Assembly (NCBI RefSeq): GCF_900230195.1
Contig: NZ_OCNE01000011.1
Location: 1-64,000 of the forward strand
Direction of reading: 5' to 3'
DNA from: Streptomyces zhaozhouensis
GTDB taxonomy: Bacteria > Actinomycetota > Actinomycetes > Streptomycetales > Streptomycetaceae
DNA length: 64,000 nt
Shown: positions 33,518 through 42,738 of the stretch, one piece after another
How the letters are laid out: each line of letters begins with the position of its first letter
How positions within the stretch are numbered: the first letter of the stretch is position 1
Notes under the pieces: generated by a model
Database searches by the model: none
What the model was told of the DNA's origin: nothing
What the model saw: only the letters and a program-made list of their open reading frames with translations
Program-made: the position numbers and the translations under genes

Positions 33518-35251
33518 ATGAGCAGCCAGACCGTCACCGACGCACCGCCGGAACAACCGGAGCACCCCACCGGCTGGGCCGGTCGGCTGCGCGCCTTCGG
33601 TTATCTGCCGTCCCGCGCGGCCGACCTGCGGGAACGTCTGGTGCCCAGCCACCCGGAGCCGGGCAGCTGGATGTGGCGCTACCTCGGCTTCTCGGCCTCG
33701 GGCGCCGCGCGGCTGGCCCGCGCGATGGCGTGGGGCGGTCCGCTGCTGGTGGCGCTGCTCGCGGGGGTGCTGCGCTTCGTCAACCTCGGCTCCCCGGACG
33801 CCGTGATATTCGACGAGACGTACTACGCCAAGGACGCCTGGTCGCTGCTTCACCACGGCTACGAGACGGACTGGTCGGACAAGGCCGACGAGCAGATCAT
33901 CGAGGGCGCGACGCCGCTCGGCGACACCGCCGCCTACGTGGTGCACCCGCCGGCCGGAAAGTGGGCCATCGCCGTCGGCGAGTGGTTCTTCGGGCTGACG
34001 CCGTTCGGCTGGCGGTTCATGGTCGCGCTCCTCGGCACGCTCTCGGTGCTGATGGTCTGCCGCATCGGCCGCCGGCTCTTCCGCTCCACCGCGCTCGGCT
34101 GCCTGGCCGGGCTGCTGCTGGCCGTCGACGGGCTGCACTTCGTGATGAGCCGCACCGCGCTGCTCGATCTGGTGCTGATGTTCTGGCTGCTGGCCGCGTT
34201 CGGCTGCCTGCTGATCGACCGCGACGCGGCCAGGGCGCGGCTGGCCGCCGCGTTGCCCACCGGGCCCGACGGGCTGCTGCGTTCGGACCCCTCGGTCGCC
34301 GAGCGCCTCGGCCTCGGGCCGCGTCCGTGGCGGCTGGCCGCCGGGGTCTGCCTGGGGCTGGCGTGCGCGACCAAGTGGAACGGGCTCTATGTCCTCGCCG
34401 CCTTCGGCCTGATGGCGGTGTTGTGGGACATGGGCGCGCGCCGCTCGGCCGGCGCGCGCGCCCCCTTCCGCACGGTGCTGCGCCGGGACGCGTTCCCGGC
34501 GTTCACCTCGCTGGTGCCGGTGGCGCTGGTGACCTATCTGGTCTCCTGGGTCGGCTGGTTCGCCACCTCGGGCGGCTACTACCGGAACTGGCACCACGAG
34601 GCCGGCGCCGACAGCTCCTGGTCCTGGGTGCCGGGGCCGCTGCGCTCGCTGTGGCACTACACCTTCGAGGTCTACGACTTCCATGTGGCGCTGACGTCGA
34701 GCCACCCCTACGAGTCGAACCCGTTCACCTGGCTGGTCGCCGCCAGGCCCGTCACCTACTACTACGTCTCGGCCGATCACGGACAGCCGCTGGTGGAGAG
34801 CGACCCGGAGTCCCCGGTCTGCGGCTACACCGGCGGCTGCGTCCGCGAGGTGCTGGCGCTGGGGACGCCGCTGCTGTGGTGGACGGCGTGCGTGGCGCTG
34901 GCGTACGCGCTGTGGCGCTGGCTGCTGCGCCGCGACTGGCGCGCGGGCGCCCTGCTGTGCGCGGTGGCCGCCGGCTACCTGCCGTGGCTGCTCTACCAGG
35001 AGCGCACCATCTTCTACTTCTACGCGGTGGTGCTGAGCCCCTTCCTCTGCCTGGCGGTCGCCTTCCTCGTCGGCGCCCTCCTCGGCCCCCCGGGCAGCTC
35101 GGAGCGGCGGCGGGTGATCGGCATCGTGACGGTGGGCGTGCTGGTGCTGCTGATCGTGTGGAACTTCATCTACTTCTATCCGATCTACACCGGCGAGGAG
35201 ATCACCCGCGAGGGCTGGCGGGCGCGGATGTGGCTGCCGACCTGGATATAG
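33518..35251 (+). CDS. pmt: Protein O-mannosyltransferase (PMT, GT39)
   Basis: 577 residues, multi-pass membrane protein. Transfers mannose from polyprenyl-phosphate mannose to Ser/Thr of exported proteins. First outer loop has the catalytic acidic motif VIFDETYYAKDAW; then HPPAGKWAIAVGEW, SRTALLDLVLMFW, ATKWNGLYVLAAFG and the C-terminal cluster of helices with YQERTIFYFYAVV. About eleven hydrophobic stretches, usual for bacterial PMTs. In S. coelicolor such an enzyme glycosylates lipoproteins and the phage phiC31 receptor. ATG has no Shine-Dalgarno; an upstream CAAGAT could serve a leaderless transcript. Divergent from rsmI. Confidence 0.93.
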   Translation: MSSQTVTDAPPEQPEHPTGWAGRLRAFGYLPSRAADLRERLVPSHPEPGSWMWRYLGFSASGAARLARAMAWGGPLLVALLAGVLRFVNLGSPDAVIFDETYYAKDAWSLLHHGYETDWSDKADEQIIEGATPLGDTAAYVVHPPAGKWAIAVGEWFFGLTPFGWRFMVALLGTLSVLMVCRIGRRLFRSTALGCLAGLLLAVDGLHFVMSRTALLDLVLMFWLLAAFGCLLIDRDAARARLAAALPTGPDGLLRSDPSVAERLGLGPRPWRLAAGVCLGLACATKWNGLYVLAAFGLMAVLWDMGARRSAGARAPFRTVLRRDAFPAFTSLVPVALVTYLVSWVGWFATSGGYYRNWHHEAGADSSWSWVPGPLRSLWHYTFEVYDFHVALTSSHPYESNPFTWLVAARPVTYYYVSADHGQPLVESDPESPVCGYTGGCVREVLALGTPLLWWTACVALAYALWRWLLRRDWRAGALLCAVAAGYLPWLLYQERTIFYFYAVVLSPFLCLAVAFLVGALLGPPGSSERRRVIGIVTVGVLVLLIVWNFIYFYPIYTGEEITREGWRARMWLPTWI

Positions 35252-35253
35252 CG

Positions 35254-35270
35254 GGCCCGACGGACGGGCC
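35254..35270. terminator. Short hairpin between convergent genes
   Basis: GGCCCG-ACGGA-CGGGCC, 2 nt after the mannosyltransferase stop and 9 nt before the end of the serine hydrolase gene; usable from both sides. Confidence 0.5.
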
Positions 35271-35278
35271 GCCGGCGT

Positions 35279-36472
35279 TCACTCCGCGCACAGGGCGCGG
35301 TCGACGAGGCCGGTCATGGCGGCGTCGACGCGGTCCTGGGCCGCCTCGTCGGCGAAGTCGAAGCTGTTGGTGGCGACGGTCACCGCGCGCTCGCCGTCCG
35401 GGGTGACGCCGTTCTCGTTGTGGTAGCCGAGAAGCGTGCCGCTGTGGCCCCAGTAGACGCCGCCGCAGCTCAGCTCGCGTCGGAAGAGGCCGAGGCCGTA
35501 GCCGACGCCCTCCCGCCCGGTGTCCCGGGCGCGCAGCATCTCGTCGAGTTGCTCGGGCGGCAGCAGTTCGCCGCCGAGCAGGGCGGTCAGGAAGCGGTCG
35601 ATGTCGCCCGGCGTCGTGACCAGCGCGCCGCCGGCGCTGGCGGCCGACGGGTGGAAGACGGTGGTGTCGACGTACTCCCCGCCCTCGGGGAAGACGTGGT
35701 GGCCGCTGAGGAACGGGGGCTCCAGGTACGGGTCGTCCTCGGGCGTTTCGGTGTCGGCCAGGCCCAGCGGCTCGATGACGCGGTCGCGCACCTCCCGTTG
35801 CCAGGAGTTGCCGGTGACGCGTTCGATGATCATGCCGACGAGGACGTAGTTGGTGTTGGAGTAGCCCCACTCGCTGCCGGGCGCGAACTCCTCGGGTGAG
35901 CGCAGCGCCCCCTCGACCAGTTCCTCGTCGGTGTAGCGCCGCAGGTGGTGGGCGTGGAAGCCCTCGGCCGAGTGGAAGGCGGGCAGCACGTCGGGGCGGG
36001 GGAGGTAGTCGGGCAGGCCGCTGGTCTGCTGGAGCAGGTCGCGGACGGTGACGCGGGTGCCGTCGTGGCCGTTGCCGGCGACCAGCCCCGGCAGCCACTC
36101 CTCCACCGTGTCGTCGAGGGAGAGTTCGCCCTCGGCGACGAGTCGCAGGGCGACGGTCGCCACGAACGGCTTGGCGGTGCTGCCGGCGCGGAAGCGCGCG
36201 TCGGGGCGCGCGGGCGCGCCGGTGGCCAGGTCGGCGGTGCCGCTGTGCGCGGCGCGGGTGCCGTCGGGGGTGTCGAGCACGGCGGTGACGCCGACGGCGC
36301 CGGCCCGGTGGACGGCCTCGGCGTCGCGGCGCAGCGTCGCGCCCGCGTCCGCCTCGCCCGCGGCGGCCGGCCCCAAGACGCCGGCGAGCGCGGCCGCCGT
36401 GGCGCAGCCGAGGGCGACGGCGAGGCCGGCGGTGCGGCGGGGGCGGCGGCGGAAGGCGCTGCGTGGGTTCAT
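35279..36472 (-). CDS. Secreted beta-lactamase-fold serine hydrolase (D-Ala-D-Ala carboxypeptidase/esterase-like)
   Basis: 397 residues. Basic start (RRRPRRT), hydrophobic core and AAAG give a secretion signal ending near residue 38. Class C/beta-lactamase-family motifs: GSTAK (Ser98, Lys101), WGYSNTNYVLVGMIIE (Tyr204-Ser-Asn) and GHSGTLLGYH near the end. Extracellular D-Ala-D-Ala carboxypeptidases and esterases of the R61 kind, originally from Streptomyces, share this layout. Exact substrate unknown. ATG chosen to give the signal peptide. Convergent with pmt; divergent from the RTX-like gene. Confidence 0.88.
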   Translation of the reverse strand: MNPRSAFRRRPRRTAGLAVALGCATAAALAGVLGPAAAGEADAGATLRRDAEAVHRAGAVGVTAVLDTPDGTRAAHSGTADLATGAPARPDARFRAGSTAKPFVATVALRLVAEGELSLDDTVEEWLPGLVAGNGHDGTRVTVRDLLQQTSGLPDYLPRPDVLPAFHSAEGFHAHHLRRYTDEELVEGALRSPEEFAPGSEWGYSNTNYVLVGMIIERVTGNSWQREVRDRVIEPLGLADTETPEDDPYLEPPFLSGHHVFPEGGEYVDTTVFHPSAASAGGALVTTPGDIDRFLTALLGGELLPPEQLDEMLRARDTGREGVGYGLGLFRRELSCGGVYWGHSGTLLGYHNENGVTPDGERAVTVATNSFDFADEAAQDRVDAAMTGLVDRALCAE

Positions 36473-36682
36473 GGCGGCCAGCCTCGCCGTTCCGGGGCCA
36501 GGCCACCATCGGGGCACCCGCACTCCTCGGGTGGGGTTAACCCGAACTGGCCGCCGACACCGGGTCGTTGGTGTCGGAGGTGTGGACGGAACGCGCGGCG
36601 TGCGGGAGAGTGGCGGCGGCAATTCTGGTATGCGCACGACAACCACATGACAACCGTCGCCCCCCAGAGTGAGGACGCGTCC

Positions 36683-37429
36683 ATGAAGCGGTCACGGCTC
36701 ATCCCGTCCACGGTCCTGCTGGCCCTGGTGACCGCCGGCCTCGGCGCGGCGCCCGCGACCGCGGACGAGGGGGCCGCCGGCGGCGCGACCGTCGGCGCCG
36801 ACTGGGAGGGACACACCCTCAGGATCGTCTACGAGGGCGGCCCCGAAGCCAACGACCTGCATGTCTTCTCGATGGACACCGGCGACGAGGTGCGCCGCGT
36901 CGGCTTCGTCGACGCCGTGCCGATCACCGCGGGCGAGCACTGCGCGTACCCGGAGCCGGACAACGAGCTGTTCGTGGCCTGCGAGTTGCCGGTGGGCGAC
37001 GCCCGCACCGACGACGTCCGGGTGCTGCTCGGGGACGGCGACGACGACGTCGTGACCAGCGAGCCCGGCGTCACGATGGTGCGCGGCGGCGCCGGCGACG
37101 ACGAACTGCACGCGCACACGGCGGAGTTGGTCTTCGGCGACGACGGCGACGACATGCTGATGGGCTATGGCGCGCTCTTCGGCGGCGCGGGCGACGACCA
37201 TCTGATGGGGCAGCCCATCGACGAGGTCCTCCACGGCGGCCCCGGCGACGACATGATCGAGGGCTGGGACGGCGACGACGTCGTCTACGGCGGCACCGGC
37301 GACGACCACATCTCGGGCGGCGAGGGCGACGACGTGCTCTTCGGCGGCCCGGGGAACGACCACATCACCGGCGACGGCGGCGACGACCTGATCGTCGGCT
37401 GGCCCGGGGACGACCACGTCGAACAGTGA
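36683..37429 (+). CDS. Secreted RTX-like calcium-binding repeat protein
   Basis: 248 residues. Signal peptide MKRSRLIPSTVLLALVTAGL...ATA. Residues ~30-125 form an unrecognised beta domain with two Cys (GEHCAYPE, VACELPVG). The rest is a run of RTX nonapeptides, GGxGDDxxx: VRGGAGDDELH, VFGDDGDDMLMG, LFGGAGDDHLMG, HGGPGDDMIEG, YGGTGDDHISGG, FGGPGNDHITGD, which bind Ca2+ in a parallel beta-roll. No toxin or enzyme domain is attached and no type I secretion genes are near; export would be by Sec. Role likely structural or adhesive. Confidence 0.85.
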   Translation: MKRSRLIPSTVLLALVTAGLGAAPATADEGAAGGATVGADWEGHTLRIVYEGGPEANDLHVFSMDTGDEVRRVGFVDAVPITAGEHCAYPEPDNELFVACELPVGDARTDDVRVLLGDGDDDVVTSEPGVTMVRGGAGDDELHAHTAELVFGDDGDDMLMGYGALFGGAGDDHLMGQPIDEVLHGGPGDDMIEGWDGDDVVYGGTGDDHISGGEGDDVLFGGPGNDHITGDGGDDLIVGWPGDDHVEQ

Positions 37430-37618
37430 GGACACCCAGGACACGGGCAGGACACGTCCCCGCATAGGCGTGGTCTCACGGGCCTCCTCCGGTCAGGCTA
37501 ACGGCGGGTAGCCGGTAGGCTGCGGGGAGCGGATGACATGGGTGGCGTCCGCGCAGGTGGCACGGCGTACGACGCCGTTTGACCCGGGCGTCGAGGCGCG
37601 CGAGGGGGCAGGTGCGGG

Positions 37619-39259
37619 ATGGACAGAAAACAACGGCTCGCGGTGCTCGGCGGTGTCTGCGTCACCGTCGCGACTCTGGCCGGTTTCGGGGCCTACAGCC
37701 TTCTCGACAGCGACGAGGGCGACGGCGGTTCGGACACGGTCGCCGGACGCGACGACGACAAGCCGGCCGACGAGGTCCCCTCGGGTCCCCCGACCGAGGA
37801 GGAGACCACCGAGACCGCCGACGCCTTTCTGACCGCCTGGGCGGGGGGCGACGCCGAGGCCGCGGCCGAGCTGACCGACGACCCGGAGGCCGCGCGTGCC
37901 GCGTTGGCCGTGCTGACGGAGAACGACGCGGTCGGCGCGCTGGCCCTGGAGCCGGGCGCGGTGGACGGCACCGGTGTCCCCTACGACATCGCCTTCGAGG
38001 TCACCCACGGCGAGCAGGCCCAGGAGCTGGCCTACGCCTCCGAGTTGGCCGTGGTGCGGGACGAGGAGAGCGGGGAGGTCCTGGTCGACTGGGCCCCGAC
38101 CGTGGTGCACCCGCGACTGTCCGAGGACCAGACCCTCCAGGTCGGTCCGCGCGGCGAGTTGCCGCCGGTCGAGGTGCTGGCGGAGGACGGCAGCGAGCTG
38201 ACGGCCGAGGAGTTCCCCGGCCTGGTCCCGGTGCTCAACGAGATGCGTGAGCGCTACGCGGAGGAGTCCGGCGGCGACGCCGGCAGCGCCGTGGTGATCG
38301 CCGACGCCGAGGGCGAGCCGGTGGAGACGCTGCTCGAACTGGCCGAGCCGGTCGCCGGGCAGGTGCCGACCACCCTGGACCCCGCGCTCCAGCAGGCCGC
38401 CGAGGCCGCCGTGGCCGGCACCGGACACGGCGCCGTGGTCGCGATCCAGCCGAGCACGGGAGCGATCCGCGCGATCGCCAACGCCGAGCCTGACGGCACG
38501 GACATAGCCCTGGAGGGCAGCTACGCCCCCGGTTCCACGTTCAAGATCGTGACGGCCTCGCTGCTGCTGGAGCAGGGGCTGGCCGACCCGGGTGCCAAGC
38601 ACCCGTGTCCGAAGTTCTTCGAGCACGGCGGCTGGGAGTTCCAGAACCTCGACGAGTTCGAGATCGAGAACGGCACCTTCGCCGACAGCTTCGCCCGTTC
38701 CTGCAACACGGCGTTCATCAGCCAGGCCCCCGAGCTGGCGGACGACGACCTCGGGGCGCACGCGCGGAACGCCTTCGGCCTCGGCCTGGAGTGGCAGACC
38801 GGCGCGACCACGATGGACGGCCGGGTGCCGGTGGAGCAGCAGGCGCAGATGGCGGCCCAGCTGATCGGCCAGGGCGCGGTGCGGATGAACCCGCTGACCA
38901 TGGCGTCCGTCTCGGCGACGGTGAAGAACGGCGCGTTCGCCCAGCCGCATCTGGTGCCCGTGGACTTCGCCGGGCTGGAACTGGCCGCCACGGACGGCCC
39001 GTTGCCGCACGCCGACCAGCTGCGCTCCCTGATGAACCGGACGGCCACCAACGGCACGGCGGCCGAGGCGATGGCCGGGCTCGGTGGCGACATCGGCGCC
39101 AAGACCGGCTCGGCCGAGGTGGACGGCCAGGAGAAGCCCAACGCCTGGTTCACCGGCTACCGCAACGACCTGGCGGCGGCGGCCGTGGTGCCGAACTCGG
39201 GCCACGGTGGCGAGTTCGCGGGCCCGGTGGTGGCCGAGGTGCTGGCCGCCGCTCCCTGA
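37619..39259 (+). CDS. Penicillin-binding protein, transpeptidase with NTF2-like domain
   Basis: 546 residues; one N-terminal membrane anchor (LAVLGGVCVTVATLAGFGAY), then an NTF2/MecA-N-like domain (TTETADAFLTAWAGGDAEAA), a dimerisation linker and the transpeptidase domain. Catalytic triad motifs: GSTFK (Ser306, Lys309), SCN (FARSCNTAF) and KTG (Lys495 in GAKTGSAE). Cross-links peptidoglycan outside the cell; this class B layout resembles low-affinity or sporulation-linked PBPs. ATG with GGGGGCAGG upstream is convincing. Confidence 0.93.
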   Translation: MDRKQRLAVLGGVCVTVATLAGFGAYSLLDSDEGDGGSDTVAGRDDDKPADEVPSGPPTEEETTETADAFLTAWAGGDAEAAAELTDDPEAARAALAVLTENDAVGALALEPGAVDGTGVPYDIAFEVTHGEQAQELAYASELAVVRDEESGEVLVDWAPTVVHPRLSEDQTLQVGPRGELPPVEVLAEDGSELTAEEFPGLVPVLNEMRERYAEESGGDAGSAVVIADAEGEPVETLLELAEPVAGQVPTTLDPALQQAAEAAVAGTGHGAVVAIQPSTGAIRAIANAEPDGTDIALEGSYAPGSTFKIVTASLLLEQGLADPGAKHPCPKFFEHGGWEFQNLDEFEIENGTFADSFARSCNTAFISQAPELADDDLGAHARNAFGLGLEWQTGATTMDGRVPVEQQAQMAAQLIGQGAVRMNPLTMASVSATVKNGAFAQPHLVPVDFAGLELAATDGPLPHADQLRSLMNRTATNGTAAEAMAGLGGDIGAKTGSAEVDGQEKPNAWFTGYRNDLAAAAVVPNSGHGGEFAGPVVAEVLAAAP

Positions 39260-39275
39260 CCCGGAACGGGAAACC

Positions 39276-39298
39276 GCCCCGACCGCGTGGTCAGGGGC
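39276..39298. terminator. Bidirectional hairpin between convergent genes
   Basis: GCCCCGACC-GCGT-GGTC(A)GGGGC, with one bulged A, placed 16 nt after the PBP stop and overlapping the stop codon of the gene on the other strand. Confidence 0.55.
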
Positions 39299-40091
39299 AG
39301 ACCGTGACCCCGGTCGGCCCGCTCTCGTTGAGGGCGCGGTCGACCGGGGCGTTCCATGTGTAGCTCACCCCGGTGGCCGTGACGCTCAGCGCGTCGACCC
39401 CGGTGTCGTTCCAGGCGTGGGCGAAGGCGCCGCGCGCGGTGAGCGGTGTGCAGCTCTCGGTCTCGAAGACGAGAGCGACGCTGCCGAGGGCGACGTTCAT
39501 GTCCTCGGCGTTCCGCTCCGGGGCGATGAGGAAGCCGACACCGTAGCCGTTGACGTCGGCGGCGTCCTCGCGGCTGACGTTGGGGAACGCGTCGGTGGCG
39601 CCGGAGTGGTGCACGACCTGGAGAACCGGGGTCACCGGGACGTCGAACCAGGTGGCGACGGCCTGGTCGCCCGTCATGGGGTGGTCGGGGAGGGTGCTCC
39701 ACTCCCACTCGGTCAACGCCAGCCAGCGCTCCCGCCCCGCGACCTCGCCGAGTGAGTAGACCTCGGGCGGCGCGACCGTCAGCCCGTCGGCGGGCGGAAC
39801 GGTGCCGCGCTCCCGGGGGGCGTCCGCCGGGGTGAGGCAGGCGACCTCGGCCAGCAGCCGGTCGACCCGCGCGGCGTCGCCGCCGGCGGCGCGTTCCTCC
39901 CGGACCAGGGTCAGCAACCGGTCCGCGCCCTCGCCGGTGTCGGGCGCGATCTCGGGCACGCACTCCTCCGCGCCGGCCGCGGCGGCGCCGGGTGGCGCCC
40001 AGAGGCAGAGGACCAGCGCGGCGAGCACGGCCGGCACGGCGGCCGGCCGCGGCCGGGAACGGGCGGGCCGCCAGGACGCGTTCGCTCGCAC
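39291..40091 (-). CDS. Secreted protein of unknown function
   Basis: 266 residues from GTG with GGGAGG upstream. N-terminus RANASWRPARSRPRP then VPAVLAALVLCLWAPPGAAAAG is a clear Sec signal. The mature protein begins with an acidic helical part (two Cys: EECVPEI, VACLTP), then a beta-rich domain with WLALTEWEWSTLPDHPMTGD, VLQVVHHSGATDAF and a C-terminal SVTATGVSYTWNAPV and VTVCP. Four Cys suggest two disulfides. I do not recognise the family and see no catalytic motif. It is in the same direction as the MMPL gene, separated by a strong terminator. Confidence 0.78.
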   Translation of the reverse strand: MRANASWRPARSRPRPAAVPAVLAALVLCLWAPPGAAAAGAEECVPEIAPDTGEGADRLLTLVREERAAGGDAARVDRLLAEVACLTPADAPRERGTVPPADGLTVAPPEVYSLGEVAGRERWLALTEWEWSTLPDHPMTGDQAVATWFDVPVTPVLQVVHHSGATDAFPNVSREDAADVNGYGVGFLIAPERNAEDMNVALGSVALVFETESCTPLTARGAFAHAWNDTGVDALSVTATGVSYTWNAPVDRALNESGPTGVTVCP

Positions 40092-40218
40092 CGTCGCCTC
40101 CCGACTTGTCGACACGGTCGCCCCCGCGCGGACCCAAGACCCTAGCCCACGCCCCGCCCCCGGCAAAGGGGTGCCGACGCCTCCCGGCCACCCGTGGCAC
40201 GGCGGGGGCGCATGACCG

Positions 40219-40262
40219 AGGGGCCCGGCGCGGGGAACGATGTCCCCGCGCCGGGCCCCTCA
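40219..40262 (-). terminator. Very strong terminator after the MMPL gene
   Basis: Perfect 19-bp stem GAGGGGCCCGGCGCGGGGA / TCCCCGCGCCGGGCCCCTC with a 6-nt loop, 60 nt downstream of the MMPL stop. Confidence 0.8.
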
Positions 40263-40321
40263 TGACACCCGGTCGCGGCTCGAAAGCCGGGTCACACGAC
40301 GGCCGTCGCCGGCCGCTTCAC

Positions 40322-42565
40322 TCAGCTGACCCCGGCGGGCTCGCGCTCCTTGCTCAGCGAGGCGCGCCCCTTGCCGTTGGCTTCCAGATAGCGCTCCAGC
40401 GACTCACCCTCGACGTCCACGTTGGGCACGATGCGGTCGAGCCAGCGGGGCAGGGTCCAGGCCCGCTCCCCGATCAGGCCGAGCAGGGCCGGGACGATGG
40501 TCATCCGGACCACGAAGGCGTCCAGCAGGACGGCCGCCGCGAGGCCGATGCCCATCATCTTGATCATGGCGTCGCCGCCCGTGACGGCGAAGCCGGCGAA
40601 GACGCTGATCATGATCGCCGCGGCGGCGGTGACCACCCGGGCGTTGAGGTTGAAGCCGGTGACGACGGCCTGGCGCGGGTCCTCGCCGTGGACGTACGCC
40701 TCCCTCATGCGGGTGACCAGGAACACCTCGTAGTCCATGGCGAGACCGAAGATCACACCCACCATGAAGATCGGCATCATGCTCATGATCGGCCCGGTCG
40801 ACTCCACGCCGATCAGGTCGGCGGCCCAGCCCCACTGGAAGATCGCGACCACGATCCCCAGCGCGGCGAGCACGGAGAGCAGGAAGCCGAGGGCGGCCTT
40901 CAGCGGCACGACCAGCGAGCGGAAGACCAGCACCAGCAGCACGAACGCCAGGCCGACCACCAGGATCAGGTAGGGCACCAGCGCGTCCGACATGACCTTG
41001 GAGAAGTCGATGTTGGCGGCGGTGGTGCCGGAGACCAGCACGTTGGCGCCGGTGTCCGCCTCGATCTCCGGCGCTATGTCGTCCCGCAGGTGGTTGACCA
41101 GGACGGTGGTGTCGTGGTCGGACGGGCCGGTGGTCGGGAAGGCGAGCACCGTGGCCACGGTGCCCTCGGGGTTCACGTTGGGCGGCGCGGTGGCGAGGAT
41201 CTCCTCCATCCCGCCGAGCCGCTCGGAGACCTCGCCGGCGACCTGCTCGGCGTTCTCGTTCTCGATGACCATCATCAGCGGGCCGTTGAAGCCCGCTCCG
41301 AAGCCCTCGCTCAGCAGGTCGTAGGACTTGCGCAGCGTGGTGTCCTCGGGCTGGCTGCCGTTGTCCGGGAGGCCCTGCTCCATGCTGGCCACCGGGATGG
41401 CCAGCACGCCGAGGCCCACCACGGAGGCGGCCAGCACCAGCGCGGGGCGGCGGAGCACGGCGCGGGCCCAGCGGGTGCCGCCGTTCTCCCGGCCCGGCTT
41501 GTTCAGCGAGTGCGGAACGCCGGTCTCCGGGTTCTGCTTGCGCAGCTTGCGGCCGAAGATCCGCTTTCCGACGATGCCGAGCGCGGCGGGGACCAGGGTC
41601 AGGGCCAGCACCACGGCGACGGCGACGGCGCCGGCGGCGGCGAAGCCCATCTTGGTGAGGACCGGGACGTTGACCACGGCGAGGCCGGCCAGCGCGATGA
41701 TCACCGTCAGGCCGGCGAAGACGACGGCGGAGCCCGCGGTGCCGACGGCGCGGCCGGCGGCCTCCTCGCGGCTGTGGCCCTCGACCAGCTCGGCCCGGTA
41801 GCGGGAGGCGATGAAGAGCGCGTAGTCGATGCCGACCGCGAGGCCGATCATCATCGCCAGGATGCCGGTGGTCTCCGACAGGCCGAGCGTGCTGCTCAGC
41901 GCGGCGATGCCCATCATCGCGACGCCGACGCCGATGAGGGCGGTCAGCAGCGGCAGACCGGCGGCGACCAGCGAACCGAAGGTGATGACCAGCACGATGG
42001 CGGCCACCACGATGCCGATGACCTCACCGCCGCCCATCTCCATCTCGCCCATCGCGACCTCGCCGTCGGCCTCGACGGTCAGCCCGGCGTCACGCCCGGT
42101 GTCCATCGCGTCGATCAGCTGGTCACGCATCTCGGGCGTGATGTCGGTCCAGGTCGCGTCGTACGAGACCGACAGGTAGGCGGTGTCGCCCTCCGCGTTG
42201 ACCGAGCCGGACTCGGGCGCGAACGGGTCGGTCACCGAGGCGACCAGGTCGCCCTGCTCCAGCTCGGCGCGCACGTCGGCGACTGCGGCCTGGTACTCGG
42301 GGGACTCCAGCAGCGAGGAGCCGTCGGGGGTCTGGAAGACCACGCGGGATTCGAGGTTTTCCGCGTTGGCCTGGGGGAACTGCTCCTCCATGACATCGAA
42401 GGCCTCCTGGGCCTCCGTGCCGGGGAGCGCGAAGTCGTCTTCCGGCGGTGTCCCCGCCGAGGCCGCGGCTCCGCCGATGCCGAAGAGGAGCGCGAGCCAC
42501 AGCAGCGCCACCCACCAGCGGCGCCGGAAGCTCAGGCGTCCGAGTTTGTACAAGAACGTAGCCAC
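40322..42565 (-). CDS. MMPL/RND-family membrane transporter
   Basis: 747 residues; GTG with AGGAG 10 nt upstream. Two symmetric halves, each starting with one membrane helix (RRWWVALLWLALLFGIGGAA; VLRRPALVLAASVVGLGVLA), a large outer domain and five further helices. Family features: GLAVGIDYALFIASRYRAEL and GLAMDYEVFLVTRMREAY, i.e. the two G-x3-D-Y segments that carry the proton-relay Asp/Tyr pairs. MMPL proteins export lipids, polyketides or drugs using proton force. Short charged C-terminal tail. No TetR regulator is adjacent, but a palindrome lies 43 nt upstream of the start. Confidence 0.92.
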   Translation of the reverse strand: MATFLYKLGRLSFRRRWWVALLWLALLFGIGGAAASAGTPPEDDFALPGTEAQEAFDVMEEQFPQANAENLESRVVFQTPDGSSLLESPEYQAAVADVRAELEQGDLVASVTDPFAPESGSVNAEGDTAYLSVSYDATWTDITPEMRDQLIDAMDTGRDAGLTVEADGEVAMGEMEMGGGEVIGIVVAAIVLVITFGSLVAAGLPLLTALIGVGVAMMGIAALSSTLGLSETTGILAMMIGLAVGIDYALFIASRYRAELVEGHSREEAAGRAVGTAGSAVVFAGLTVIIALAGLAVVNVPVLTKMGFAAAGAVAVAVVLALTLVPAALGIVGKRIFGRKLRKQNPETGVPHSLNKPGRENGGTRWARAVLRRPALVLAASVVGLGVLAIPVASMEQGLPDNGSQPEDTTLRKSYDLLSEGFGAGFNGPLMMVIENENAEQVAGEVSERLGGMEEILATAPPNVNPEGTVATVLAFPTTGPSDHDTTVLVNHLRDDIAPEIEADTGANVLVSGTTAANIDFSKVMSDALVPYLILVVGLAFVLLVLVFRSLVVPLKAALGFLLSVLAALGIVVAIFQWGWAADLIGVESTGPIMSMMPIFMVGVIFGLAMDYEVFLVTRMREAYVHGEDPRQAVVTGFNLNARVVTAAAAIMISVFAGFAVTGGDAMIKMMGIGLAAAVLLDAFVVRMTIVPALLGLIGERAWTLPRWLDRIVPNVDVEGESLERYLEANGKGRASLSKEREPAGVS

Positions 42566-42607
42566 GGGGCAGGTTCTCCTGTCCGGGTGTCGTGGATCGA
42601 TTACCAG

Positions 42608-42621
42608 ATGAGTCAGCTCAT
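42608..42621 (-). promoter_or_regulatory. Palindrome upstream of the MMPL gene
   Basis: ATGAG-TCAG-CTCAT, a perfect 5-bp inverted repeat 43 nt upstream of the MMPL start codon, a typical repressor position. Confidence 0.35.
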
Positions 42622-42668
42622 GTCACGAGACGCAGCACAGTCCGTTGAGGATGAGTCCGTCACGAGCT

Positions 42669-42684
42669 TGTGATGCGAATCACT
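42669..42684 (+). promoter_or_regulatory. CRP-like box upstream of the tricorn gene
   Basis: TGTGATGCGAATCACT matches TGTGA-N6-TCACA in 9 of 10 positions and lies 54 nt before the tricorn start; the inner GTGAT-GCGA-ATCAC is a perfect palindrome. Streptomyces Crp sites have a related GTG...CAC form. A TSS is not visible, so activation or repression cannot be told. Confidence 0.4.
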
Positions 42685-42738
42685 TTTCGTGCCGCTTTGT
42701 GACTTGCCGCTGCTTTCCGTGACCCGAAGCATGGGAGG

